Source: Pycnococcus provasolii
Taxonomy: Eukaryota; Chlorophyta; Pseudoscourfieldiophyceae; Pseudoscourfieldiales
Assembly: GCA_049487715.1 (NCBI GenBank)
Contig: CP150563.1
Coordinates: 124,001-188,000 of the forward strand
Direction of reading: 5' to 3'
Length of the DNA stretch: 64,000 nt
Shown here: positions 19,283 through 28,526 of the stretch, in pieces
Layout: every line of letters starts with the position of its first letter
Numbering within the stretch: position 1 is the stretch's first letter
Position numbers and translations under genes: made by a program
Notes under the pieces: generated by a model
What the model was told of the DNA's origin: nothing
The model's database searches: none
Seen by the model: only the letters and a program-made list of their open reading frames with translations

Positions 19283-21001
19283 TCATTTTTTATCTGTAGC
19301 CTGTTCTTTCGCAAGCTCAGCTTCGTAGTGCGCGACGTAAGCATCGACACCGCTATTGAGAAAGCCAACATCCATCACGCGCCCGACTTGCTCGAGAAGC
19401 GGCTTCACAATAAAATTCGAAAAGCCAACCTGTGCTGAAGCCACGCTCGTCGTCTCGCGATCGCAAAGAGGACTCAACGCCTTCCCAATGCGCTTCTCCT
19501 CGTCACCCTGCCGCCACATCTCGTCCACGACGCGGGTGCCCCATTGCGTGGCCAGGTGCGTCGGCCGGCTTACGTTCGTGAGATCTGCCGTGTGAACAAT
19601 CATCGCCCTCGCGAGCGTCCTTCCCTCCTCGTCCCACTCCTCCACATTCGCGCCATAGTTGTCAAGATACTCGGTGAAGCTGTTCAGCATCGTGAAGTGC
19701 ACCGCCATGTCTGTCTTAAGCACAATGTCCACCACGATCTTCCGCAGCATCTTGCTCTGATTTTCGGTAAGCGACGACGTTAGGTCGCACGACGGATCCT
19801 CGTGCATTATTTGAAATGCGAGGCACGCGTGATAGTGCTCGTTCACGCTCTGGTCGTTGTAGCGAAGCGCGAGATCGTGCTTCGTGTCCACCAAAAATGG
19901 GTTGTTGTACCCCAGGTGCCCGATGTCGTGCACCATCGCGGCGAGCAGCACGGCGAGCTTCTCGAGGTCGCTCAGGAATTCGCCGAGCCCGCTCGTTATC
20001 AGAACGTGCGTACTCTGTAGCACGTCCGTGGCGTGCACCGAGTTGTGGTACGGATTCTTGCGGTAGTGCTTCGACACTGCGTGGAAGTAGTTGACGGTTT
20101 TTGTGACGTCTAGGCTGAAGATTTCGAACAGGTTGTGCTCGTGGAACACCGCGGTTGCAGTCAGCTCGAGCTCGTTCCCGCCGCTCACGGTGCTCAGGGC
20201 GAAGACGTTGAAGTCGTGCCAGCTGTTGATGAACCTCAGCAAGTTGGCAACCTCCTCGCTCTGCGGCTCACTCGCCGACGCGGCTTTCCGATTCCTCGCA
20301 GCCTTGCGCGCACGCAGGCTGAAGCTTACGGCGTGCACCAGCTTCCTGAACCTCTCCAGACGCTGCTCATGCGGCGTTGTGCTCTCGCTCGTTCCGTCGT
20401 CGCGCACCTTTATGAACCTCTGTAGTTGATAGTCCATTTCTCCCGGATTGTACGACGGCTGCGTAGCCAGACCGTCGACGCTGCTTCGCGATCGTCGCAC
20501 GTCAATACTCCGCTTCGCTTCGTTTCGCCCTCTCGTGTCCAGCAGCCTGTTGAAGCGTTGCAGAACTTCGCTAATAAAGTCAGCCTCCAGTTGCGACATT
20601 GTTCCGTGCCGTCTCACGAAGTTCATGAGGTCCACCGCGCGCTCGTAGTCCTTGCGGAACCACTCCTCGTCCATATATCTCGGCGATGATGCGTGCGGCG
20701 ATGATGCGTGCGGCGATGATGCGTTGTCAAGTCCTCGCGTTCTGCGCGTTTTCGAGCGAGAGTCGCTTATCACATCCTTGACTTTTCCGTTCGTCCCTGC
20801 ACTGGTGTCGCTGCTCGTTTGGCTCGTGAACGACTCCTCGACCGCACCACCACCCGCAGACACTTGGTGCGACTCAGAGCGACTGTGCTTGTAGTTCCCT
20901 GAGCCTGCGGTTTTCGAAGACGACGAACTGAAAGCCGACTGAAAGCTACGGCCGAAGCATCCCATACAGCCGACTTCCGTACTCTTCGAAGAGTGAGCCA
21001 T
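19283..21001 (-). CDS. Class I cyclic-nucleotide phosphodiesterase
   Basis: Hydrolyses cAMP and/or cGMP. In 572 residues the catalytic domain covers about 300-560. Metal and catalytic motifs are intact: YHNSVHATDVLQ (about 312), HDIGHLGYNNPFLV (about 358), HTADLTNVSRP (about 468), and the purine-binding glutamine in AQVGFSNFIVKPLL. No GAF, PAS or transmembrane domain is present; the N-terminal 300 residues are Ser- and Arg-rich. An internal methionine gives MGCFGRSFQS, a good N-myristoylation plus palmitoylation context, so the protein may be membrane-tethered if translation starts at residue 13 rather than 1. Converges on the RNase H gene. Nucleotide preference cannot be read from the sequence. 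Confidence 0.93.
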   Translation of the reverse strand: MAHSSKSTEVGCMGCFGRSFQSAFSSSSSKTAGSGNYKHSRSESHQVSAGGGAVEESFTSQTSSDTSAGTNGKVKDVISDSRSKTRRTRGLDNASSPHASSPHASSPRYMDEEWFRKDYERAVDLMNFVRRHGTMSQLEADFISEVLQRFNRLLDTRGRNEAKRSIDVRRSRSSVDGLATQPSYNPGEMDYQLQRFIKVRDDGTSESTTPHEQRLERFRKLVHAVSFSLRARKAARNRKAASASEPQSEEVANLLRFINSWHDFNVFALSTVSGGNELELTATAVFHEHNLFEIFSLDVTKTVNYFHAVSKHYRKNPYHNSVHATDVLQSTHVLITSGLGEFLSDLEKLAVLLAAMVHDIGHLGYNNPFLVDTKHDLALRYNDQSVNEHYHACLAFQIMHEDPSCDLTSSLTENQSKMLRKIVVDIVLKTDMAVHFTMLNSFTEYLDNYGANVEEWDEEGRTLARAMIVHTADLTNVSRPTHLATQWGTRVVDEMWRQGDEEKRIGKALSPLCDRETTSVASAQVGFSNFIVKPLLEQVGRVMDVGFLNSGVDAYVAHYEAELAKEQATDKK

Positions 21002-22381
21002 ACTTTTGTCTTCTTTTTAATAAAATATCTCAAAATGAGAATCTCGAGAAACCACCGAGAAGAGATAGTTTTGAGCACGTTCCCAAAAAAAACAAAAAAA
21101 AAGTAAGGCCGCAAAATAAAATAACCTTAACCTTAAGCGAGCTGTTAAGGCCGGCCGTTAAGAGGTTGTTTTATTAAAAAAGGGCGAGACAACCTACAAG
21201 ACAACCACCTATTAACCGTATGTACTGTATGCTTATGTATGGCCGCCTACTAAGCCTTAAGTGCTCTTCTTAGACGTCTTAGACGAGCCTCTTAGGTATG
21301 GCCACTCATATGGCCAGTACCCGTATATACGGCCACTTAGTAGGCTCTGCAAGCTCAGGCTCTCCCGTAGGGTTAAGGTAGGTTCTCCTTCTTTTCTTCT
21401 CTTTTCTTCTCTTCTCAGGACTCTCTCTGGCATCGTTAAAAGGCGTTCTCTTCTCTTCGTTTCGTTTCGTTCTTTCCGAGCTTCGAAGAGCTTCTTTGTA
21501 CAGTAGAACTATGACGTGAGGTTTACCAACTTGCCGTGAGCAGAAGAAGATGGGAAACGAGGTGATGCCATAGGGACACATTATTACTTTATTAGTCTAG
21601 ATCTTCTCCTTCCTCATGACCTGACGTGCTGCAGTGGTGCCACTTGGGGAATGCTTTGCTGTTCTTGGCGAAGAAGGGGAACTGGGTTGCCAAAGGGTGC
21701 CAGCCAGTTGCCAGGTGCCACTGCAAGCTTTACTAGCTATAAAGGCAGCAAAGGGAAGCAAATGGGCGAGGCGACGCTCGTCATCACTTGGAATCACTAT
21801 TAGTACTACGATAGGCTTCCTAGCCTTAGCATTTGGCATCCAGCCATCGCCCGAGCATCGCGTCCAATCGAGTGGAATCGACTTAACCTTACGATAGTAC
21901 TACGATAGATGGGCGTGGTCGGCGAATAGGCGAGCGCTCGCGGCTGGGAGCAAGCTGGGAGATATGTAATAGCGTGATCCCAAAGCGACTCACGTCAACC
22001 TACTTCTTCCCCCGAACCCGAACCCGAAACCCGAACCCGAACCGCCTCTTTGCGCTCAGTTCTGTGACTTGACATCGCAAAGGAAAGGAGAATAGAAGTG
22101 GCGCAGCATGCGCAGCAGCATGTCGGCCGCATCCGCCACACGTCGCACCTACAGTATGCAATGCAGACATGAAAATGAAATCAGGGCGCTATTCTATTTT
22201 ATACATATAGGTTCTTGAGTCATACAGGAAACAAGCACGTCACGCGTTCCCTTCGCTCCATAAAGTGATTACGCAAGCTGGAACAACACATTTATTTTGT
22301 GTGAGCGCTGGGAGATACTATAAAAATAAATGGTTTCACTACGATACTTAGCTTGCACAGATACAGGGAGGAAATTCTTAC
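21002..22381. other. 1.4-kb intergenic region with pyrimidine and CCCGAA repeats
   Basis: TTTTCTTCTC-type pyrimidine repeats at 21388-21420 and a (CCCGAA)n stretch at about 22010-22045, a variant of the telomere-like arrays. A possible ORF at 21634-21897 has no recognisable content. Nothing else seen. Confidence 0.5.
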
Positions 22382-23647
22382 TCATTTTGCGTCACTGACG
22401 GTGTCCGGGGCGTCCGACGTGATAACGCGCAAGTTGTTGCCCAGGTTGGTGTTTTTTACCGTCGCAAGGTACGGGCGATCAGCCGTCGGACAGTTGATGT
22501 CCTCGCCGGGTACCCAGTTGGTGCGCTTCGCAGCGACAGGCTCGAGCATGTTGTTCCAAAGCGCAATGGCCGCAGCCTCGTGCGCCTTCGTTCGAAAGTG
22601 AAAGCAGTCAGGCGCAAAGTAGCTCCGGTCCGGCTTTCCCTCGTCGTCGACGGGAATCTCAATCGCGCTGAAGAAGGGCTGTGAAACAGCCGTGAAGTTG
22701 TCGCTGTTCGTGTACTTCTCCTGCAATACGAGCTGGCTCACCATGCTCTGGTACTCCGCCGCGAATCCCCTCACGCGCTCCCTCTTCTCCGGGCTACTCG
22801 TTGAACAAGGGCACAGCCACATGTGCAGCGGCTTGCACGTCCCAATCTTGTCGAGCTCGTGAAGCTTGGTGACGTCGATGACAAGCACGACGTTCACGAA
22901 GAGACGAGGAACGTTCGCCTGCAGGTAGTCGAGAGCCGCCTCGATGCTCTTCGTGTGAGGCGCGGGGAAGTCCCTCTCGTCGTCCGCTTCGCAAGCCGCG
23001 CAAAGGTCGTTGCCGCCAATCCACAGAGTTACGAGCTTCCAGTCGTCGTCGAAGCTCTTCTTGGGCAGCTTGCGCAGCTTATATACTAAGTGCCTAGCCT
23101 GCGCCGGTATGTCGTACGCGTGGCTACCAGTTACGGCGACGTTTAAGTCATCCTTCGGCTCTCCGAATATGCGCGGAACCTTCCACACGGTGAAACTTTT
23201 TGAGTAGCCCGTCACCGCGCTGTTGAACTCCTTCAATATGTTAGGCAGCGTGACCATCTGCTCAAAGCTGTCGTCGCCTCCTATGCTCCAGCTGCTTCCT
23301 CGCCACTCGATCGGGTCTGTGAGAATCGTCGCGCTTCGCTCTCCCAACGCCGCGGTGATGGAGTCGCCCATAGCGGCAACGATTTCCACGTCTCCGGGCC
23401 TCAGCGCGTGCACGGACGTCGCCTTCGGCTCACCAGCGCGCCGCCGTCCCAGTTCGCGGTCGCATGGGAAGTTGTGTTGCGTTGGCGGCAGGTGCGGGAA
23501 GTACTCGTTACTTGTCTCAAGTTCAAGGTGAAGGTCATGTTCAAGTTCGCGGCTAGCCGCAAACTGAATGCAACAGAGAGCAACAACAAGAGCACCTCTA
23601 GAGAAAGAGAGAACGTGAGCAAAAGAGTGTGCTGTATAGGAGCGCAT
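22382..23647 (-). CDS. Secreted GDSL/SGNH lipase, phospholipase B1-like
   Basis: 421 residues from MRSYTAHSFAHVLSF, with a signal peptide (hydrophobic RGALVVALCCIQFAAS). SGNH blocks: the nucleophile in MGDSITAALG (about 92), the oxyanion glycine in AVTGSHAYDIP, the asparagine in WIGGNDLCAAC (about 210) and the Asp/His pair in APDCFHF (about 345). The sequence between them (EWRGSSWSIGGD, TLPNILKEFN, KLVTLWIGGNDLC) matches the animal/protist phospholipase B1 group rather than plant GDSL esterases. Probably a secreted or lysosomal acyl-ester hydrolase acting on phospholipids. The frame extends upstream to 23764, but the signal peptide argues for 23647. Confidence 0.9.
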   Translation of the reverse strand: MRSYTAHSFAHVLSFSRGALVVALCCIQFAASRELEHDLHLELETSNEYFPHLPPTQHNFPCDRELGRRRAGEPKATSVHALRPGDVEIVAAMGDSITAALGERSATILTDPIEWRGSSWSIGGDDSFEQMVTLPNILKEFNSAVTGYSKSFTVWKVPRIFGEPKDDLNVAVTGSHAYDIPAQARHLVYKLRKLPKKSFDDDWKLVTLWIGGNDLCAACEADDERDFPAPHTKSIEAALDYLQANVPRLFVNVVLVIDVTKLHELDKIGTCKPLHMWLCPCSTSSPEKRERVRGFAAEYQSMVSQLVLQEKYTNSDNFTAVSQPFFSAIEIPVDDEGKPDRSYFAPDCFHFRTKAHEAAAIALWNNMLEPVAAKRTNWVPGEDINCPTADRPYLATVKNTNLGNNLRVITSDAPDTVSDAK

Positions 23648-23924
23648 ATATATGGCGAGGCTCAGAGAAGAAAGTATACACACACCACACTGGTCACACT
23701 GGTCACACGACAGATATGTACTAGCGATGAAACGAAAACTGTCGAAGAACTGTGTACACGACAAGCAACGAGCAACACAACTTTGCGGCCAAGTTGCGTG
23801 CGGCCTTACAGGTTCATGTAAGGTAACTTAGCGCGCCACTCAACTCCCGAAACCCGGCCGCAAATTCACGCACACACCTTAACTAGGCTGACCCCGGGGG
23901 GAAACCATTCGGGCCAATATTGGT

Positions 23925-24005
23925 TCCTTCGGGTTGGGTTAGGGTTAGGGTTACGAATAGGAATAGGAATAGGGTTTAGGATACCTGGTTAGGATAGGGT
24001 TAGCT
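23925..24005. repeat. Interstitial telomere-like array (TTAGGG/GAATAGG)
   Basis: GGTTGGGTTAGGGTTAGGG is followed by GAATAGGAATAGGAATAGGG and further TTAGGATAGGG units, in the gap between the hydrolase 3' end and the lipase 5' end. The rest of 23648-24155 shows nothing else. Confidence 0.85.
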
Positions 24006-24155
24006 TGATCTTTCGCCAGGCCGTTCACGTTCGGGGTTTGTTGTTTGTATCTCAACATATTTGGTAGATGGGAAAAAGACATCTTACAGTGTAGTGTGTA
24101 AGTACTATGTAAGTTGACGGATGGCTGGAATTTCATTTGAAGTTGAAGTTATGTT

Positions 24156-25382
24156 TTACAGCGTTACAAACGTCGTTGGCACGTCCAAGATGCGTTTTGC
24201 ACTTTCTTTCCCACCGTCACAGTCGCCTTTCAAATGCACGTCGAGGAAACGCATCGCGACGTCCTGCATCGCGTCCGTGCACGTGTGAGGCGTGCCGAGC
24301 TGCGCGCATGCCAAGAAGGTGTCGGCGTCGTAGCCGGGCAACGAACGCGCAGCCTCGACGCAAAGACGCACGCCGTCGAGCGGATTGCGCGGGTCGTCTG
24401 CAGCGTTGATGATCGCAAGCGGGCGCGTGCTGGCTAGTGGAACAGTCGTCTCGCCGTCGCAGTCGTCGAGCAAGCCGGGGCTGATCGCGCTGTACACGCG
24501 CCGAACCGTCTCAGGCGTGAGCGCACTGCCTTTGCCGCCAAGCTCGCGCTGAGCGTCCGCAAACACGGATCCAGGCAAAGAGTTCACACGCGCTTGCCAC
24601 TTGTCGTTGTCTAGACCGTAGGCGAAGCTCTGGGTTCCGATCATGGGTGCCGATGCGGCTATTCGCTCGTCTGCCGCGCTGCACAGCAGTCCAATCATTC
24701 CGCCGAGGCTGATTCCTGTGATGCCTATTTTTGTGGTATCGACACCCCACGCCTGTGCATTGTCGGTGCTACCGTGAAAGCACGAGACGACACGGCACAC
24801 GTCGTACGCGCTGTCGAGTAAGAATGGCGCGTCGCGGTGCGTTGGGTCGTCGCGTTTCTCCCAAGCTTCCAGCAAGGCGTTTCCGTACTTCTCGCGGGTC
24901 GATTCGCCTTTGCGGTTTCTCCTTCCGTGTCTCCTGGCATCGACGCCAACTGCGAGGTACCCACGAGCTGCATACCTTTGCGCCATGAACGACAGGACTT
25001 CGTCCGTGTCTGAGCCGGTGGCGTGCAGATAGATGACCATGGGCAAGAGGCTAGTAGCATCGCGAGCATCTGCCCCATCATGGTTCACTTCCGAGACCTT
25101 CTGAGACGCCTTCTGAGGCGGAGACGCCGCAGCCCGAAGCAGCGTGACCGGAACGACGCCGTCCGGAGATTCGCCGTCAAGGGGAGGGAGCGTGAACGAG
25201 TACGACACGATAGAACTCGACTTTGAAGAGAGGAGAGGTCGCGACGCTACCGAAGCTTCAAGAAGGTCCAAACAGGCGGGTGGTGGCGGCCAAGGTCGGC
25301 TGCCCTGACGCGTGAGAGCACGCACCAAACGAACTCGGCCAGCGTGAGCGTGAGCGTGCAAGTGCGCGCTTCCAGACGCCAT
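24156..25382 (-). CDS. Alpha/beta hydrolase (dienelactone-hydrolase/acyl-esterase-like)
   Basis: 408 residues from MASGSAHLHAHAHAGR. Catalytic triad visible: nucleophile Ser in GISLGG (about 226), Asp in NAADDPRNPLDG (about 326) and His in LGTPHTCTD (about 364). The oxyanion strand reads MVIYLHATGSD. The N-terminus (about 50 residues, Arg/His/Ser rich, no acidic residues) could be an organelle-targeting sequence. Substrate unknown; such proteins include acetyl xylan esterase-like and acyl-CoA thioesterase-like enzymes. The gene shares a short divergent promoter containing a telomere-like array with the plus-strand membrane protein at 25957. Confidence 0.85.
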   Translation of the reverse strand: MASGSAHLHAHAHAGRVRLVRALTRQGSRPWPPPPACLDLLEASVASRPLLSSKSSSIVSYSFTLPPLDGESPDGVVPVTLLRAAASPPQKASQKVSEVNHDGADARDATSLLPMVIYLHATGSDTDEVLSFMAQRYAARGYLAVGVDARRHGRRNRKGESTREKYGNALLEAWEKRDDPTHRDAPFLLDSAYDVCRVVSCFHGSTDNAQAWGVDTTKIGITGISLGGMIGLLCSAADERIAASAPMIGTQSFAYGLDNDKWQARVNSLPGSVFADAQRELGGKGSALTPETVRRVYSAISPGLLDDCDGETTVPLASTRPLAIINAADDPRNPLDGVRLCVEAARSLPGYDADTFLACAQLGTPHTCTDAMQDVAMRFLDVHLKGDCDGGKESAKRILDVPTTFVTL

Positions 25383-25489
25383 GGACAATTTCTACGATAC
25401 TTCTATGGTGATAAATCCCAAGAAGATATCTTGGAGGGGGAAACCCGAAACCCAATCTCCAAATTCCAAAAACAACACCCGGAACCCCG

Positions 25490-25682
25490 AACCCGTAACC
25501 CGGAACCCGGAACCCCTAACCCGTAACCCGGAACCCGGAACCCTAACCCCTAACCCATAACCCGTAACCCGTAACCCGTAACCCTAACCCGTAACCCGTA
25601 ACCCTAACCCATAACCCGTAACCCCTAACCCGTAACCCTAACCCGTAACCCGTAACCCTAACCCGTAACCCTAACCCTAATC
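25490..25682. repeat. Interstitial degenerate telomeric array (CCCTAA/CCCGTAA)
   Basis: About 190 bp of CCCTAA, CCCGTAA, CCCATAA and CCCGGAA units in tandem between two divergently transcribed genes. The longest array in the window. The variant mixture rules out a freshly added telomere. Confidence 0.9.
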
Positions 25683-25849
25683 CATGCATGCTTCGTTCTG
25701 ATTATTCCTCTTCTCGGCCGCGTCCTCATGCGATCCGCCATTTCATGCGAATTCATTCGAGCACACTCCCTTAAGGCCCTCCCACCTTAAGTTAAGGACG
25801 TCGATTTTATTTTATTCTTTACGTCCTTCTCTTCTGAAGAACACCTGTG

Positions 25850-25890
25850 TGTCTCTCTCTCTCTGTGTGTGTGTGTGTGTGTGTGCGACT
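25850..25890. repeat. (CT)n(GT)n microsatellite
   Basis: TCTCTCTCTCTCT passing into (GT)n about 70 bp upstream of the glycosidase-like start codon. Confidence 0.85.
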
Positions 25891-25956
25891 TTTTTTATTA
25901 CCAAGTTAGTTTACTTCATTTAGTTTTGGTTACCCTAATTGGTTACCCTCTAGAGT

Positions 25957-28179
25957 ATGGTTGGATTTGAAGAGAAACATAACAAGGTGCCCACGTTAAA
26001 TCGAAAATGGTCCAAGAGAACGCGTCTGCAAGTTCTCCTCTTCTCGCTCGCTATCACAACATTGATGGTGAACCCAATCATGTTCTACTCCAAGAAAAAT
26101 AACACTTATGTGCAGCTTGAACTGCAACCTAGATCAGCTCTTCGGGACGTGCCTAAACCTCGTGGAAACGAAGGGAGAATACAGCACATAGGCGACGACG
26201 AATCCGAGACCGCAGAAAATCTAGCAGACGAGCTCTCCGAGGATGCTGACGACGAAGTGGCTGGCGACGACGAAGTGGCTGGCGACGACGAAGTGGCTGG
26301 CGACGACGTCACGGACACGGACGGCGACGAAGACAAAGACGTCACTGCGTCAGACGCGCCGAAGTCAGCGACTCGCGACGGAAGCCTGCAGTCTCTCGAC
26401 GAGGAAGCGGCCAAGTACGGCGCAGGCACGCTCTGGGGAACGGACGACGCGCCAAGCTACGGCGGCGGTGACCGCAAAGAATTCAACGGCGCCGCGAGCG
26501 TCGTGTTCGCTAAGGATACCTGGTATGCCGCGTACACGACGTTCACGCCCGGGTGGGGCGAGCCGTGGCACCTCCAGGGGACGATCGCTTTGGCAATGAG
26601 CGCCGACGCACGTATGCCCAGCCTGCCGTGGAGGCGTCCAGGCAAGGCGAGGAGAGGCGCGGAGGGCGCATTTGCGCGCGCCATGCCATCCGTGGAGTGG
26701 TGCAACGGCCGCGTGTACGGCCCTGGGCTGTACGTCGATCCGCCGATCATCGACGGTACGCCGCCTCGCTACTACGTGTACCACACATGCACGAGTGCGA
26801 GCCACCCGCGTGTCGAGAGATTGAGCCTCTCCGTGAGCGCAGATGGAGGTGTCACGTGGTCCAAGATGCCATACGCCGCCGTGCCCGTGGCTTCCGGGGC
26901 ACGCGGTGGCTTCGTCAAGGCACTAACTCCTGTCGTGGAGGCAAACGGGGATCTGTACGACACGCGCTTCAACATAAACAACCGCCAGGAACACGTGCGG
27001 TTTCCCGAATACGTGCAATGGCACGATCCCCACATCGTGCGCACGTTCGAGGTGCCACCGCACGTCGTGGACGCCAGCGGCCGAGTGGAAGCGGACCCCG
27101 AGCGCGAGTACTTCTACATGTTCCTTGGTGCGGCAAGCGCGTCCATTCGGCATAGGTGTCGTGCGGTGATCGCGGTGGCGTCATCGACGTCGCCGACCGG
27201 TCCTTGGCATCTGCACTCTCCCGTTCTCACGCCGCTGCTCCCGCCGGAGGATGCCGGACCAGCCAGGCGTGAGGAAGGGCTTTTTCACACTCTGCGCCGA
27301 CCGCACGTGATTTATCGCCATGGAAGATGGCACCTCTTCGCGAGCACAGATCCACACACGATCAACCCGCGTTGGCGTGCTCCTCAGAGTGCTTCTTCCG
27401 CGCAAGGCACGCGTGGCGGGCAATTCGCAACGCGCCTCTTCCACTGGACGAGCAAGACGCGAAGTATACTCGGACCATACGAGGCGAACCTCGAGATGTA
27501 TCCAAACGGTTACAATGGGGTTCTCGGCAGCGAGCACACGGGCCTCTTCTGGACGATGCTCGTGACCCGCCTACCTTGGCGACCATTTACCAACTCCACC
27601 GAGGAGAGCGAGATGGCATACCTTCGCGCGGAGCGTCGCCGGTGGAAAATGGAGAGAAAACAGCAGCGACGTGAGGAGGCGTCGCAGCTGGCGGCAGAGC
27701 TGGCGGCAGAACGCAAGGAGGCTGGATTGCCTGAGTCGCAGATGACTGAGGACACAGACGAGCAGCTAGAGACTGAGGTGCAAGCAGTTGTGGCTGTTGG
27801 AGATCCTACGGTGCTCGCGGACCTTGAGGAGGTTGGCCGCGCGAGGGGAAGCAAGTGGCGGCGACGAAGACTTCTTGCAAGGCGCGAAAAATTAGTCGAT
27901 GCGCGTGACGCGGCGATTGCGGCAGATCTCGTCGACCGCGTGCAAGGAGCAAAGACCGACGATCCTATTTTTGCCATAGGTGCATATCGCCTCGGCGATG
28001 CTGAGGGGAAACCCCGAGACGTGCGTTTGCGCGTTCACGGCACGCTTGAGCTCAGCGGACGCTGGTCCCTGCTCTGGCCATCAGGCGGAGTTCCACCGCA
28101 GATCGTAGGAACACCGCCGTTTGGCAGCAGCCTTGCTGAGCAGGCGGCGGCATACCGTGACCTCACGTCCGAGGTGTAG
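25957..28179 (+). CDS. Type II membrane protein with glycosidase-like beta-propeller
   Basis: 740 residues. A short cytosolic tail, one transmembrane helix (about 27-46: LQVLLFSLAITTLMVNPIMF), then an acidic stem with three DDEVAG repeats. A large luminal domain follows (about 150-550), with propeller-like motifs GPGLYVDPPIIDGTPPRYYVY, SLSVSADGGVTWSKMP, HDPHIVRTFEV and RRPHVIYRHGRWHLFAS. The last resembles the catalytic-glutamate blade of GH68/GH32/GH43 five-bladed glycosidases, but I cannot assign all three carboxylates. A charged helical insertion (about 560-680) splits the domain from a final RLRVHGTLELSGRWSLLWPSGG segment. Topology suggests a Golgi glycan-processing enzyme. Family assignment is tentative; gene reality is not in doubt. 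Confidence 0.85.
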   Translation: MVGFEEKHNKVPTLNRKWSKRTRLQVLLFSLAITTLMVNPIMFYSKKNNTYVQLELQPRSALRDVPKPRGNEGRIQHIGDDESETAENLADELSEDADDEVAGDDEVAGDDEVAGDDVTDTDGDEDKDVTASDAPKSATRDGSLQSLDEEAAKYGAGTLWGTDDAPSYGGGDRKEFNGAASVVFAKDTWYAAYTTFTPGWGEPWHLQGTIALAMSADARMPSLPWRRPGKARRGAEGAFARAMPSVEWCNGRVYGPGLYVDPPIIDGTPPRYYVYHTCTSASHPRVERLSLSVSADGGVTWSKMPYAAVPVASGARGGFVKALTPVVEANGDLYDTRFNINNRQEHVRFPEYVQWHDPHIVRTFEVPPHVVDASGRVEADPEREYFYMFLGAASASIRHRCRAVIAVASSTSPTGPWHLHSPVLTPLLPPEDAGPARREEGLFHTLRRPHVIYRHGRWHLFASTDPHTINPRWRAPQSASSAQGTRGGQFATRLFHWTSKTRSILGPYEANLEMYPNGYNGVLGSEHTGLFWTMLVTRLPWRPFTNSTEESEMAYLRAERRRWKMERKQQRREEASQLAAELAAERKEAGLPESQMTEDTDEQLETEVQAVVAVGDPTVLADLEEVGRARGSKWRRRRLLARREKLVDARDAAIAADLVDRVQGAKTDDPIFAIGAYRLGDAEGKPRDVRLRVHGTLELSGRWSLLWPSGGVPPQIVGTPPFGSSLAEQAAAYRDLTSEV
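26255..26312 (+). repeat. 18-bp coding repeat (three DDEVAG units)
   Basis: GACGACGAAGTGGCTGGC is repeated three times in tandem in the stem region of the membrane protein. Confidence 0.95.
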
Positions 28180-28526
28180 AGCCAGGTCGATCTTGTTTCA
28201 CTACTATGCGTTTCTCCATAGACTATCGAAATATACACTGTTACTATAAATATTCCTACTACACGATGACACGATGACATGCCTGTATCTATCTATCCAC
28301 ACAGCCGTATGTATCTGCCATACCCGCTTTTATGACAAGGAGACAAGCTCGCACAGCAACAACGACGACAACAACGACGACATGTGATAAACGCGTGCAC
28401 GACTTAATAAGCTCAAAGACTCGAAACGGTGTCGACAGCGTGTGTGCGCTTTGTGGTTTTTTAGTTCACCATATTTGCGTATCTTACTTACCGGAATGTA
28501 CTTGCGCTCGAGCTCGAGAAGAATAG
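28180..28526. other. Convergent 3' intergenic gap
   Basis: Shared 3' flank of the glycosidase-like and CCDC113 genes. Contains ACAACGACGAC-type repeats near 28360; nothing else seen. Confidence 0.5.

Noticed and set aside
26106-26429. Minus-strand Ser-rich ORF
   Set aside because: Antisense of the acidic DDEVAG stem of the membrane protein.
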